Positions 35,916 through 46,050 of a stretch of 64,000 nucleotides of DNA are shown here, piece by piece; position 1 is the first letter of the stretch; the number at the start of each line of letters is the position of its first letter. The notes under the pieces were generated by a model. That model was not told the origin of the DNA and did not search any database. It saw only the letters and a program-made list of their open reading frames with translations. A program made the position numbers and the translations under genes. This DNA is from Arcanobacterium ihumii. Its GTDB lineage: Bacteria > Actinomycetota > Actinomycetes > Actinomycetales > Actinomycetaceae. Location of the stretch: contig NZ_UWOS01000001.1 in the NCBI RefSeq assembly GCF_900604515.1, positions 930,001-994,000 on the forward strand, in the 5' to 3' direction.

Positions 35916-38900
35916 TTACTCGGCAAGCAACTTCTTAATGCGTTGCGGAGATACTTTTACCCGGGTGCCCAGCTGCTGGGCAAACAGCGAGACCCTTAAT
36001 TCTTCCACTAACCAGCGCGCCTGAACCAAAGTAGCTGCGCGAGCGGCGTCGTAAGCTTCTTGGGCAAATTCTGTTTGTTCTTTCACCACAAGTTCCTCGA
36101 TGTCAGCAATCTGCCACGCGAGGGCATCGTCGGCAGCCAGGTTAGACGTTGCCTTGGTGATGCGGTAACTTGCTGCTTGTAAGAAACGCGGTAGATCTGT
36201 GAGATAGGCTTCGGGTGTTGCGAACACAAAACCGTTGTAAATAAGTGAATTTACCTGTTCACGAATATCGTGGACCGTGTTGATTAACGCAATCGAATTC
36301 TGAGCTCGGATATGTGCTTCAACTTCGCCCCAGGCAGCCAAAACTCGCACCACAATCTGAGCAATGCGATAGGTTTCATCTTCGATCTTACCTCGTACGA
36401 AATCGCGTAGTTCCAAGTATTGTTCCTGCTTACGAATCCGCCCAAGTGGAGTTTTCTTTTGCTTTGCCCATTTATCGGCAAGATTCCGAACTGCTGTGAT
36501 CTGGAGGTCTGCCACCAATGCTGCGGTGTTTTTGTATGGCGACCCCGCTAAGGTCAGGGACTCGGTTCCGTTCCAGCGTGTGGCGATCCGAGCTTCTGGA
36601 AGAGCGGTTTCACTGTAAATAAGCTGGATGATTCCTTTTCGGTGATCGCGAACTTGCTCCGCCGGCTCTGCCAGTACACGCAAAGCCACCGAGCCTGAAT
36701 CGGCGATGAATGCTGGATAGCCACGCACAACCATAGCGTGTGGCCCCTGAGTTTCGACGACGGCGGGAAGCTCACCACCTTTTAGTTGGGGCCATCCGTG
36801 TAGATCGTCAACCGAGTCAGTAAGAAATTCGGCACGAGACTTAGTTTCTGCAACTACACGTTCCTTTTCAGAGCGCTTCGCTGCATCGTGCTTTGCCTGC
36901 CGATCTTTCACCTGCTGATCAGCCAAAATAGAATCACGGGCTTCGTCTAATGCGCGCGCAACAGCTCCCTTCACAACGTTCTCAACTGCATTGCGAGTTG
37001 CAGGAGCTAGGGAACGTTGCAAAGCAGTGAGTGAGGTGCCTTCGTCAAGTACAGCACCGCGCTCTGATCGAATCCTAAAGGTAATCGTTAAATGTGCTGG
37101 TAAAGTGACTTCATCCCATGCGGCGTCGTCAATATCAAAACCTCGTAACGTGCGCACAGCCTCGGTGAAGGCTTTCTCGAAACTTGGAGCACCAGCTTGT
37201 CCGTGCGTAACCGTATCCCATGTAGGCAAGAGGGTGTTAATACTTCGTGCCACGTCAGGTGCGGGAACGAGGTTTCTACGAATTCGTTTCGGTAGTGCCC
37301 GGATAGTGGCCACTGTGAGTTCTTCAAGCATTCCTGGTACAAGCCAGTCAAAGCCCTCATCACTGAGCTGGGGAAGTAGCGTAACAGGAACGTCGATGGT
37401 TAATCCGTCCGAATGGGCGCCAGGGCTGAAGCTATAGGTGATTGGTAAGGTGATATCGCCCTGAATCCATTCTTCAGGGAAGTCGCCCTCGTTGGCTGTG
37501 GTACCGCCAAGTAAGAAATCCTGCGTAAAATTCAGCAGTTCAGGGGCGTCATGTTGAGCTTTCTTCCACCAGGTATCGAAGTGCCGTCCGGACACGATCG
37601 AATCGGGGACGCGTTCGTCGAAAAAGGTAAAGAGAGCGGCGTCGTCGGCAACTAAACCATGCTGGCGCGTACGAGCCTCGACTTCGTGGGCTGCTTCCAT
37701 CTCTTGCCGGTTGTTCTTGACGAATGCATGGTGACTACGCCACTGGTTCTCCACCAAACCATGACGAATGAAGAGTTCACGGGCGAGTTCGTGAGCATCA
37801 GGTGTGCCGATCTTTGCAAGCAAAACCTGTCTATCAGCAACGATCGTCAGTCCATAAAGCGTAACTTTTTCGTGAACCATTGCCGCACCTTGGCGCGTGG
37901 ACCAAAAGGGCTCTGAATACTGCTTCTTAACCAGGTGCTTGGCTACGTGTTCAATCCACGCGGGATCGATTTGGGCAACAGTGCGCGCAAATAGTCGCGA
38001 AGTTTCAACCAATTCTGCCGCCATTACCCACGCGGGCGTGCGTTTATGAAGGCCAGAACCAGGCCAAATCACGAAATGAGTTCCACGAGCACCGGCATAG
38101 TCGCGTTTTCTTTCGTCCCAGTTTCCTAAGTTGGAAAGCAGACCGACTATCATTGACCGATGAATAGCGTCCGCGGCGGGTACGTCTGCCGTTGCTGCTA
38201 CAGCTTTGACTGCGCGGGCTACGTCTTGGTTATGGGAAGTATCGCCACCGTCGTTGGCTGTTTCATTAAGCTGCTGAGTAGTGGGAATCGTAATTGGACG
38301 TAGAGTGAGGCCGAGTGGCTTTGCCAGTTGCCGAAGCTGAGAAACGACGTCTTGCCATTCACGGAAGCGCAACCAATTGAGGTATTCTGCGCGGCACATC
38401 TTCCGGAAAGCAGACCCTGAGAGCTCGCGTTGTTGAGTGCGTAGGTAGCGCCACAAATTGAGATAAGCGAGGAAATCTGACTGAGGATCGGCGAAACGGG
38501 CATGGAGCTGGTCTGATTGGGCTTTAAACTCCACCGGGCGTTCGCGCACGTCTTGAACTGACATCGCCGCCACGAGCACTAGGATTTCTGCGGTACAGCC
38601 ATTATCTGAGCCGGCTAATAAGATACGACCGAGTCGTGGATCGATGGGGAGTCGTGCGAGCTGACGGCCAATTTTCGTGAGCCGTGGTTGCCTACCCGCG
38701 ATGCTTATATCGACTGCACCGATCTCTTCAAGGAGTTGCAAGCCAGATCGAACGGCGCGCATATCTGGTGGGTCAATAAAAGGGAAACGGCTGATATCTC
38801 CCAAGCCGAGCGAGGTCATCTGAAGGATGACGGCGGCGAGCGAAGTCCGTTGTATTTCGGGTTCGGTGAACTCCGGGCGAGATGCGAAATCCTCTTCGGA

Positions 38901-40289
38901 ATACAACCGAATTGCAACACCGTTCGCGATACGTCCAGATCGACCTGACCGCTGGTTCGCCGAGGCTTGAGAAATCGGTTCAATCGGGAGACGCTGGACC
39001 TTGGTTTTGTTCGAGTATCGTGAGATACGCGCAGTGCCAGGGTCAATTACATAGTGAATACCTGGAACCGTAATCGAAGTTTCAGCAATATTGGTGGCAA
39101 GAATAATTCGGCGATGTCTGTGAGCAGCAAAGACTCGATGCTGCTCACCAGAAGAAAGGCGGGCAAACAGTGGCAATACCTCTACTGCTCCCGGAATATT
39201 TGACGTGCCTCCCGGCTCGATATAACGAGTACCTAGCTCATCGCGGAACGCCTTTTGTGTTTCGTGGATTTCTCCTTCGCCTGAGAGGAAAACAAGGATG
39301 TCACCTGGTCCTTCATTGAAAAGCTCCTGAGCGGCATCGACGATCGCAGTGATTTGGTCGCGTGGATCAGCGTCGGTTTCGATTTCGCTGGAGGTATTGT
39401 TTACCTCAGTGCTCAAGTTGTGGGAATCAGGTGAGTAGTCGAGTGGACGATAGCGAATTTCAACCGGATAGGTTCGCCCCGACACCTCTACAATCGGTGC
39501 CACCTTGTGTACGTGAGTGGCGGCGTCGTGCTTTTGTGTAGTGTCGCCCTGATTGTGTGCGTGAGCAGCAACATCGTACATGTGAGCGCCAAAATGTTCG
39601 GCGAATCGTTGTGAATCGATCGTCGCCGAGGTGATGATCAGTTTCAAATCTGGGCGGCGGGGTAGCAATCGTGCGAGGTAACCAAGCAAGAAATCAATAT
39701 TTAGGGAGCGTTCGTGGGCTTCGTCGATGATGATCGTGTCATACCTGCGTAGCTCAGGGTCGGCTTGAATTTCGGCCAGCAAGATGCCATCAGTCATGAG
39801 CTTGACCAAGGTGGTTGATGAAACCTCTTCGGTGAAGCGTACCTGGAAACCGATTGCACCTCCAAGCTCAACTCCAAGCTCGCTACAAATTCGTTCCGCA
39901 ACGGAGCGTGCAGCAATTCGCCGAGGCTGGGTGTGACCGATCATGGCATCGATTCCACGGCCGAGTTCGAGGCAAATCTTCGGGAGCTGGGTGGTTTTTC
40001 CTGAACCGGTTTCTCCAGCAACAATTACAACCTGATTGTTTTTAATCGCTTCGGCGATGTCTTCGCGGCGTGCCGAGACGGGGAGTTCGGCAGGGTAGGT
40101 AATGGTAGGCACAGCTGCTAGGCGCTCAGCACGTTGTTCGGTGCTGTAATTGGGACCAGCGTTGGTGAGGCGGGTTGGGCGCCTGGCACTATGGGTTGGG
40201 TGCGTAGCATTACTACCACCCTTGCGATGCCGCCGTTTATTACCTTGATTGCTTTTATGCCGTATGTCTTTACCTTGGTTTTCCCCCAC
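35916..40289 (-). CDS. hrpA: ATP-dependent RNA helicase HrpA
   Basis: A 1,457-residue DEAH-box helicase. Walker A GETGSGKTTQLPKIC (about 91-105), DEAHERSLN, TSAT and the QRSGRSGRI motif VI are all present, followed by HA2 and OB-fold domains and the long DUF3418 C-terminal region specific to HrpA. It rescues or remodels structured mRNA and stalled ribosomes in E. coli. It is about 150 residues longer than E. coli HrpA. A His/Ala-rich insertion with two similar units (VAAHAHNQG and AATHVHKVAP) lies just after the SAT motif. The start is GTG. Confidence 0.95.
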   Translation of the reverse strand: MGENQGKDIRHKSNQGNKRRHRKGGSNATHPTHSARRPTRLTNAGPNYSTEQRAERLAAVPTITYPAELPVSARREDIAEAIKNNQVVIVAGETGSGKTTQLPKICLELGRGIDAMIGHTQPRRIAARSVAERICSELGVELGGAIGFQVRFTEEVSSTTLVKLMTDGILLAEIQADPELRRYDTIIIDEAHERSLNIDFLLGYLARLLPRRPDLKLIITSATIDSQRFAEHFGAHMYDVAAHAHNQGDTTQKHDAATHVHKVAPIVEVSGRTYPVEIRYRPLDYSPDSHNLSTEVNNTSSEIETDADPRDQITAIVDAAQELFNEGPGDILVFLSGEGEIHETQKAFRDELGTRYIEPGGTSNIPGAVEVLPLFARLSSGEQHRVFAAHRHRRIILATNIAETSITVPGIHYVIDPGTARISRYSNKTKVQRLPIEPISQASANQRSGRSGRIANGVAIRLYSEEDFASRPEFTEPEIQRTSLAAVILQMTSLGLGDISRFPFIDPPDMRAVRSGLQLLEEIGAVDISIAGRQPRLTKIGRQLARLPIDPRLGRILLAGSDNGCTAEILVLVAAMSVQDVRERPVEFKAQSDQLHARFADPQSDFLAYLNLWRYLRTQQRELSGSAFRKMCRAEYLNWLRFREWQDVVSQLRQLAKPLGLTLRPITIPTTQQLNETANDGGDTSHNQDVARAVKAVAATADVPAADAIHRSMIVGLLSNLGNWDERKRDYAGARGTHFVIWPGSGLHKRTPAWVMAAELVETSRLFARTVAQIDPAWIEHVAKHLVKKQYSEPFWSTRQGAAMVHEKVTLYGLTIVADRQVLLAKIGTPDAHELARELFIRHGLVENQWRSHHAFVKNNRQEMEAAHEVEARTRQHGLVADDAALFTFFDERVPDSIVSGRHFDTWWKKAQHDAPELLNFTQDFLLGGTTANEGDFPEEWIQGDITLPITYSFSPGAHSDGLTIDVPVTLLPQLSDEGFDWLVPGMLEELTVATIRALPKRIRRNLVPAPDVARSINTLLPTWDTVTHGQAGAPSFEKAFTEAVRTLRGFDIDDAAWDEVTLPAHLTITFRIRSERGAVLDEGTSLTALQRSLAPATRNAVENVVKGAVARALDEARDSILADQQVKDRQAKHDAAKRSEKERVVAETKSRAEFLTDSVDDLHGWPQLKGGELPAVVETQGPHAMVVRGYPAFIADSGSVALRVLAEPAEQVRDHRKGIIQLIYSETALPEARIATRWNGTESLTLAGSPYKNTAALVADLQITAVRNLADKWAKQKKTPLGRIRKQEQYLELRDFVRGKIEDETYRIAQIVVRVLAAWGEVEAHIRAQNSIALINTVHDIREQVNSLIYNGFVFATPEAYLTDLPRFLQAASYRITKATSNLAADDALAWQIADIEELVVKEQTEFAQEAYDAARAATLVQARWLVEELRVSLFAQQLGTRVKVSPQRIKKLLAE

Positions 40290-40362
40290 GTCTCTTATTC
40301 TGCCACGTCAATGCCGGCAGCGAGATATTGGAGAGATTCCAATGGATCTTGTTGAAGCGGCT

Positions 40363-40410
40363 AGGTAAAGGGGTGGTGATTTTAGTCGAGTCTGCCCAAC
40401 CCCTTTACCT
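40363..40410. terminator. Terminator of the dicarboxylate symporter gene
   Basis: Stem AGGTAAAGGGGT/ACCCCTTTACCT with a 24-base loop, lying between the symporter stop and the hrpA start on the minus strand. Confidence 0.6.
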
Positions 40411-40464
40411 TTGTAAAATACATGTTTCTAATAGAACACGCATTACTACTATCCCGCACGCCTA

Positions 40465-41904
40465 TTAGTATGCTGCGTGGTTCTTGACTTCGTCCTGCAA
40501 GATAGGCTGTGGTGTTGGGAGCATCCCGTCTGCTGGGTTGAGAGGTTTAGGCGGGTGGCGAAGATCGTAGTTGGTATCGTGTTCATCGACGCCAATCGTG
40601 GAGTAATCGAATGGGTCATTACCATGAAGTACGCGTTGTGTACGGTTAACATCAAGGGCGTGAGTCCATTTTCCGATAACGAGAGTGGCCACTGCGTTTC
40701 CAGAGAAATTAGTCAAGGCGCGCGCTTCGGACATAAAGCGGTCGATACCAACGATTACTCCAACTCCGTCAATCATATCGGGACGATACGCCTGCAAACC
40801 TCCGGCTAGAGTAGCAAGACCAGCACCGGTAACGCCCGCTGCGCCCTTTGATGCGATGATCATAAATACGAGCATGCCTACCTGTTCAGTCATCGACATC
40901 GGCTTACCCATGGCATGTGAAATAAATACTGCGGACATCGTCAGATAGATAGCTGTTCCGTCCAGGTTAAACGAATATCCGGTTGGAACCACGATTCCGA
41001 CGGTGGGCTTAGCAACACCCGCGTGCTCCATTTTCGCCATGAGATTTGGAAGCGCCGATTCCGACGACGACGTTGCCACGATTAGGAGGTATTCGCGAGC
41101 CAAGTACTTCATAAGGAGGAAGACGTTGATTCGAGTAACGGCAAATAGAACACCACCAAGGATAAGCACAATAAATAGGAAACAGGTTACATAGAATGCA
41201 ACCATCACCAAGCCGAGCTGGGTAAGTGATTTAGCGCCGGTTTTTCCTACGACGGCGGCAATTGCTCCGAATGCACCAACCGGGGCAATCCACAAAACCA
41301 TAACGAGGATTCTGAAAACAAGCTTTTGAATTAGGCCGATTGCCCGAAGGATCGGTTCGCCTTGTTTGCCAAGACGTTGGATAGCAAATCCAACAAGTAA
41401 GGAGATGAAGAGTGTTTGGAGCACTGATCCTGAAGTTAATGAGCTGAAGAGAGTTTCAGGAACGATACTTTGAATAAAACTGACGATCCCTCCAGCGCCT
41501 TCGGCTTTTTGAGCGTATTCGGCTCCGGCACCTGGCTGAATGTTTAAACCATCTCCCGGATGAATGAGGTTTCCAACTAACAGGCCAATCGCAAGAGCGA
41601 ATGTGGACATGACGATGAAATAGATCAGGGCAAGAAGCCCCGTCTTTCCAACGGACGCGGCAGATCGAATCGATCCAATACCGAGCACGATCGTGCAGAA
41701 GATGACCGGGGAGATCATCATCTTAATAAGGCTTACAAAGGTTTTGCCTACCCACTCAATACTCACCGCGAACGACGGTGCTGCTAGACCAACGACGATA
41801 CCAGCGATTACAGCGATAATCACCATGATGTAGAGCCAGTGTGTTCGGTCGCGGTGTGGTTTTTTCGGCTCAACAATGACTGGATGGTTGTCGTGAACTG
41901 CCAT
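40465..41904 (-). CDS. Dicarboxylate/amino acid:cation symporter (DAACS; DctA/GltP family)
   Basis: A 479-residue elevator-type transporter. The Ser-rich hairpin loop TSSSESALPNLMAKME, the NLDGTAIYLTMSAVF motif of TM7 and the GIDRFMSEARALTNFSGNAVAT motif of TM8 are present and make the substrate and Na+/H+ sites. C4-dicarboxylates or glutamate/aspartate are the likely substrates, and sequence alone does not choose. A ~60-residue hydrophilic tail with Pro-rich segments follows the last membrane helix. GGAGG precedes the start. Confidence 0.93.
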   Translation of the reverse strand: MAVHDNHPVIVEPKKPHRDRTHWLYIMVIIAVIAGIVVGLAAPSFAVSIEWVGKTFVSLIKMMISPVIFCTIVLGIGSIRSAASVGKTGLLALIYFIVMSTFALAIGLLVGNLIHPGDGLNIQPGAGAEYAQKAEGAGGIVSFIQSIVPETLFSSLTSGSVLQTLFISLLVGFAIQRLGKQGEPILRAIGLIQKLVFRILVMVLWIAPVGAFGAIAAVVGKTGAKSLTQLGLVMVAFYVTCFLFIVLILGGVLFAVTRINVFLLMKYLAREYLLIVATSSSESALPNLMAKMEHAGVAKPTVGIVVPTGYSFNLDGTAIYLTMSAVFISHAMGKPMSMTEQVGMLVFMIIASKGAAGVTGAGLATLAGGLQAYRPDMIDGVGVIVGIDRFMSEARALTNFSGNAVATLVIGKWTHALDVNRTQRVLHGNDPFDYSTIGVDEHDTNYDLRHPPKPLNPADGMLPTPQPILQDEVKNHAAY

Positions 41905-42224
41905 ACTGACCTCCGTTGGTTATGCAGTCTATGAAGTCCTGGATAAGCCGAGTCTAGTTGAGCCTAAAGTCCTATTCAACGAGTTTTGGGATTTTTGTCA
42001 GAATATACGGGGAGTGCTTTGGTTTTTGGTGTCTTTTCGCCGTCTTCTGGATATATGTCCACTAACATGCAAGATCACACCAGTTATCTATATGGCTTTG
42101 AAATGAGCGATTCTATATCTTGGCGCGCTTGCGCACTACGTTCTTCTGGTCTGTTTTGGTGAGTCGAAGAAGGTAGGATATGGGAAGATAGGATCCCCAA
42201 GGACTACCGCGAGAGGAATTCCCA
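41905..42224. other. Divergent intergenic region, symporter / FemAB-like gene
   Basis: About 320 bases containing the two promoters and no gene I can support. There are AT-rich stretches and a GC palindrome (GGCGCGC near 42123), but no recognisable operator or riboswitch. Confidence 0.5.
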
Positions 42225-43235
42225 GTGCTTACTGTTTCCGCAGTCGATTTTTCAACGTTTGAGAACGAGGCAAAAGCTCACCAGGTGAGTCTCCCGCTCG
42301 AACAGACTGAGATCTGGGCGAAGTACCAAGCAACGGTTCCTGGTAGGGAAGCGTGGAAGAATCTCGTCATCAAAGACGGTTCCAATCTCCTTGCGTTAGT
42401 TAGCTTCATGGATTATGAAACCCATGGCTACCACTTCTTGCGGGCATCCCATGCTCCGGTGTGGGTTGTAGATTGTACCGAACAGCATGAAAAAGAAGTG
42501 TTGAACGCTGTGAAAGATTTCGTTAAGAAGGAATTCCCCAAGGCGGTCTTTATGCGTATGGCCGTCGAACACAAATCTTCGCTTACCCAGCCAGTGCTTT
42601 CTACTCGTCCATACGATGCTACTGTGGTTATTGATCTCGCTGGGGGAGAAGATGATGTTTTCTCTCGAATGAAGAAGCGTGGTCGCCGTGATGTTCGTAA
42701 GGCTTTGCGTGAATGTCCTGCTATCTGCGCTGATGAAACAGAGCAAGCGTCCCAATCTTTCGACGAATATTACCCGGTTATGCAGGATACCGGCCGTCGT
42801 GACCACTTCGTTCCAGCACCTCAGAAGGACTTTGAGCAGATGTTGCGGATGCTTGGACCTAATCATTGCCGCCTGTATGCTGCACGAATTGACGGCGTGG
42901 TAGTGTCGTGGTCGATTGTTACGATTAACGACATGCGCGCAACTCGGTACTATGCCGCCATGGCTACGGAAGTTATGCGAAACCATGTTTCTGAAGTTTT
43001 GGTTTTCCATGAGATTCTTGACCTGCAAAAATGTGGCTTGGTTGATTATGACCTTATGGGTATTGGAAGTGACTTCGCGCCTTCACTCCTCGGTCTCAAT
43101 GAATTTAAAACCAAATTCATTGATCGTGTTGTTGATGTTGCGCCGGACCGTGATGTTCCTGTCAATACAGCCTTCTACAAGGCTCTACAGCTCATGAAGA
43201 AGGTTAAGGGTCTGGTTTCAAAGGTTCGGAAATGA
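42225..43235 (+). CDS. FemAB-like aminoacyltransferase (peptidoglycan bridge formation)
   Basis: A 336-residue double-GNAT protein. FSRMKKRGRRDVRKAL matches the basic hinge motif of FemX/FemAB proteins, and DYDLMGIGSDFAPSLLGLNEFKTKF matches the conserved G-FK-F region near the C-terminus. Such enzymes transfer amino acids from aminoacyl-tRNA to the lipid II stem peptide at the membrane. Which residue is added cannot be told. The start is GTG with GAGAGGAA before it. The stop overlaps an ArsR-family regulator by ATGA. Confidence 0.85.
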   Translation: MLTVSAVDFSTFENEAKAHQVSLPLEQTEIWAKYQATVPGREAWKNLVIKDGSNLLALVSFMDYETHGYHFLRASHAPVWVVDCTEQHEKEVLNAVKDFVKKEFPKAVFMRMAVEHKSSLTQPVLSTRPYDATVVIDLAGGEDDVFSRMKKRGRRDVRKALRECPAICADETEQASQSFDEYYPVMQDTGRRDHFVPAPQKDFEQMLRMLGPNHCRLYAARIDGVVVSWSIVTINDMRATRYYAAMATEVMRNHVSEVLVFHEILDLQKCGLVDYDLMGIGSDFAPSLLGLNEFKTKFIDRVVDVAPDRDVPVNTAFYKALQLMKKVKGLVSKVRK

Positions 43236-43555
43236 GTGTTTCGGACGACGACGTTTCGCGCGCTGTTTTGATCGCCAAGGCGCTCGCGGATCCGGTTCGG
43301 TTACGGATTTTTTCTCATCTAGCAAGTGAATGTTGCTCGACGGTGTGCACTTGCCGTATCCCGGAAACGTTTGGAATTAGCCAACCAACTTTTTCTCATC
43401 ATGCTAAAAAGTTAGTGGAAGCGGGTCTTGTTCGTCGGGAAAAAATCGGGAAGTGGGTTCACTATTCTATTATTCCGGGTGGAGCTCAGCCATTGTTTGA
43501 CGTAGTGTCCCAGGTGGAAAGTTGCTGTGCTCAACCTGATAATTCTTGTTTCTAA
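43232..43555 (+). CDS. ArsR/SmtB-family metalloregulator
   Basis: A 107-residue winged-helix repressor. ALADPVRLRIFSHL and QPTFSHHAKKLVEAGLVRREKIGKWVHYSI are the family helix-turn-helix and wing. SECCSTVCTC places Cys residues at the alpha-3 position used by ArsR to sense As(III)/Sb(III), and further Cys pairs lie in the C-terminal tail (SCCAQPDNSC). No arsenic pump or reductase is adjacent; it is translationally coupled to the FemAB-like gene. Confidence 0.9.
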   Translation: MSVSDDDVSRAVLIAKALADPVRLRIFSHLASECCSTVCTCRIPETFGISQPTFSHHAKKLVEAGLVRREKIGKWVHYSIIPGGAQPLFDVVSQVESCCAQPDNSCF

Positions 43556-43792
43556 GCTAGGCTCTTGGACCGTAACGGAAAAATTGTTTAGTCAACCGCA
43601 AACTTTTCCATCGAAAAGAAAAACATAGAACGAGTGTCGGTAGTTAGTGCCGAATTTGATCTTTACGTCACGTGCAGATTGGGACTTTAGGACTATGTAT
43701 TTCTATTTCTCCAGTACGTCCAAAATTGGAAAAATTCTAACCTTGATTTTGTGGCGTGTTGGATCTGGCTTTGTGATCGATGTACGTTCTAA

Positions 43793-43808
43793 ACTCTACA
43801 TCTAGTGG
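43793..43808. promoter_or_regulatory. NrdR-like box before nrdD
   Basis: ACTCTACATCTAGTGG matches the NrdR consensus at 12 of 16 positions and shares the ten bases CATCTAGTGG exactly with box 1 before nrdHIEF. A good partner box 31-33 bases away is not visible. The box covers the GTG at 43805, supporting the downstream ATG as the true nrdD start. Confidence 0.6.
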
Positions 43809-43831
43809 TACACAAAGAGAGGAAGCACAAT

Positions 43832-45991
43832 ATGTTGGTAGATTCGATCGCCTCCACCAATACTATGGTGGTTAAGCGAGACGGACGAAAAGTACGGTTT
43901 GACCCTTCTAAGATCTACCGTGCGGTCTATTTAGCTTTGAACAATCATGGCATCGACGATCACCCATTTGTGATGGAAGCCGTTCGTGGAGTGATCACCG
44001 CTCTACCTGCAGGCGAACTTGATATTGCTACGATTCAGACGACGATCGAGAACTTCCTTATGTCGTCCAAGTACCCCGATGTCGCTCGCGCATATATCGA
44101 GTACCGTCACGATCGTGACATTGCTCGAGAAGAGAACATGGATGTGACCCACTCGGTTGGCAAGCTCCTCAAGCGCGATAAAACGGTCGTCAACGAAAAC
44201 GCGAATAAGGATTCAACCGTATTTAACACCCAGCGTGACCTCACTGCCGGGTCGGTGGCGAAGGCCTATGCTCTGCGCTCAATGCTTCCTCGCGCAGTTG
44301 CAAACGCCCACATCAAGGGTGAAATCCACTTCCATGATCTGGATTACAATCCTTTCCAGCCGATGACTAACTGTTGCCTCATTGATATTAAGGGTATGCT
44401 AAAAGACGGTTTCCAGATTGGCAATGCTCGGGTAGAGTCGCCACGCTCGATCAACACCGCAACCGCGCAGATCGCTCAAATTATCGCGAATGTTGCATCT
44501 TCCCAGTATGGAGGTGCATCGGTTGATCGCACCGATGAAGTTCTTGCTCCATATGCGGAGATGAATTTTGCTAAGCATATGAGTGATGCCGAGCAGTGGG
44601 TGGCACCTGAGCTCCGTCAAGATTACGCCTGGACTAAGACTCGTAAAGATATTTACGATGCCATGCAGTCACTCGAATACGAAATTAACACTCTCTATTC
44701 TTCGAATGGCCAAACCCCGTTCGTTACTTTAGGTTTTGGATTAGGAACCAGTGAGTTTGAGCGAGAGATTCAGCGTGCCATCCTTCAAGTTCGTATCAAG
44801 GGAATAGGAAAGGATCAGCACACCGCAATTTTCCCGAAGTTAGTTTTTGGTCTTCGCCGTGGCGTTAATCTTGATAAAGCCGATCCAAACTACGACATCA
44901 AACAACTTGCGCTTGAGTGCTCAACTAAGCGCATGTATCCCGACGTACTGTCTTACGATAAGATCACCGAGCTTGAAGGTGACTACAAAGCTCCGATGGG
45001 TTGCCGATCGTTCTTACCAAAGTGGGTTGATCCTGAAACAGGCGAAGCCGTAAACGCTGGACGTAATAACCTCGGCGTCGTCACTATAAACATTCCTCGA
45101 ATTGCGATTGAAGCCCACGGCGAAAAAGAACGTTTCTGGCAAATTTTTGACGAGCGTATGGACGTTGTGAAACAGGCTCTTTTGTTCCGTATTAACCGTT
45201 GTGAGGATGCGACGCCGGCAAACGCCCCAATCCTATACAAGCATGGTGCGTTCGGTAAGCGTGTTGGTGACGAAGAAACCAGTGTGTCGGAGTTCTTCCA
45301 GAATCACCGTGCAACCGTATCTATCGGCTATATCGGTCTATACGAAGCAGCTACATGTTTCTATGGTCCAGAATGGGAAACTAATCCAGAGGCGAAGGAA
45401 TTCACGCTCGACGTCGTACGTAAGCTCAATGATTACGCAAATGAGTGGAAGCTCGAATATCCATACTGGTTCTCCGTCTATTCAACACCGTCGGAATCCT
45501 TGACGGATCGTTTCTGCCGTCTTGACCAGGCAAAGTTTGGCAAGATCTCAGATATTACTGACAAGGATTACTACACGAACTCTTTCCATTACGACGTTCG
45601 TAAGAAAGTGACGCCGTTCGAAAAGATTGACTTCGAGAAGGACTACGCGCAGTACACCAAGGGTGGGTTCATTCACTACTGTGAATATCCGAAGCTCACG
45701 CATAACCTTTCGGCGCTTGAAGCAGTTTGGGATTATGCGTACACACGCGTCGCATATCTAGGAACAAACACTCCTATCGATCACTGCTATGAGTGTGGTT
45801 TCCAAGGTGAATTCCATCCAACAGCTGAAGGTTTCAAGTGCCCTGACTGTGGCAATGAAGATCCTGCTACCTGCGACGTTGTTAAGCGCACTTGTGGTTA
45901 TCTCGGTAATCCACAAAAGCGCCCGATGGTGCACGGTCGCCATGTAGAGATTTCATCTCGCGTCAAACACATGGATGGACCTCTTAAGTAA
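43832..45991 (+). CDS. nrdD: Anaerobic (class III) ribonucleoside-triphosphate reductase
   Basis: A 719-residue glycyl-radical enzyme that reduces NTPs without oxygen. An N-terminal ATP-cone (VVKRDGRKVRFDPSKIYRAV, about 11-30) senses ATP/dATP. A zinc site near the end, CYECG followed by CPDCG, and the radical loop RTCGYLGNP (the Gly is the radical site) are intact. The ATG at 43832 follows AGAGAGG; the open GTG at 43805 lies in an operator and is rejected. nrdG follows 59 bases later. A class Ib system is also encoded in this window, so the cell can make dNTPs with and without oxygen. Confidence 0.95.
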   Translation: MLVDSIASTNTMVVKRDGRKVRFDPSKIYRAVYLALNNHGIDDHPFVMEAVRGVITALPAGELDIATIQTTIENFLMSSKYPDVARAYIEYRHDRDIAREENMDVTHSVGKLLKRDKTVVNENANKDSTVFNTQRDLTAGSVAKAYALRSMLPRAVANAHIKGEIHFHDLDYNPFQPMTNCCLIDIKGMLKDGFQIGNARVESPRSINTATAQIAQIIANVASSQYGGASVDRTDEVLAPYAEMNFAKHMSDAEQWVAPELRQDYAWTKTRKDIYDAMQSLEYEINTLYSSNGQTPFVTLGFGLGTSEFEREIQRAILQVRIKGIGKDQHTAIFPKLVFGLRRGVNLDKADPNYDIKQLALECSTKRMYPDVLSYDKITELEGDYKAPMGCRSFLPKWVDPETGEAVNAGRNNLGVVTINIPRIAIEAHGEKERFWQIFDERMDVVKQALLFRINRCEDATPANAPILYKHGAFGKRVGDEETSVSEFFQNHRATVSIGYIGLYEAATCFYGPEWETNPEAKEFTLDVVRKLNDYANEWKLEYPYWFSVYSTPSESLTDRFCRLDQAKFGKISDITDKDYYTNSFHYDVRKKVTPFEKIDFEKDYAQYTKGGFIHYCEYPKLTHNLSALEAVWDYAYTRVAYLGTNTPIDHCYECGFQGEFHPTAEGFKCPDCGNEDPATCDVVKRTCGYLGNPQKRPMVHGRHVEISSRVKHMDGPLK

Positions 45992-46050
45992 AGCCGTGCA
46001 ACGATTTCTGCTTTCACCTCAGCTAATGTGCGAAAGAACGATCTACACCA

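Noticed and set aside
36991-37437. 148-codon plus-strand frame inside hrpA
   Set aside because: Antisense shadow of conserved helicase sequence.
43805-43831. GTG start for nrdD
   Set aside because: It lies inside the NrdR-like box; the ATG at 43832 has AGAGAGG and begins just before the ATP-cone.
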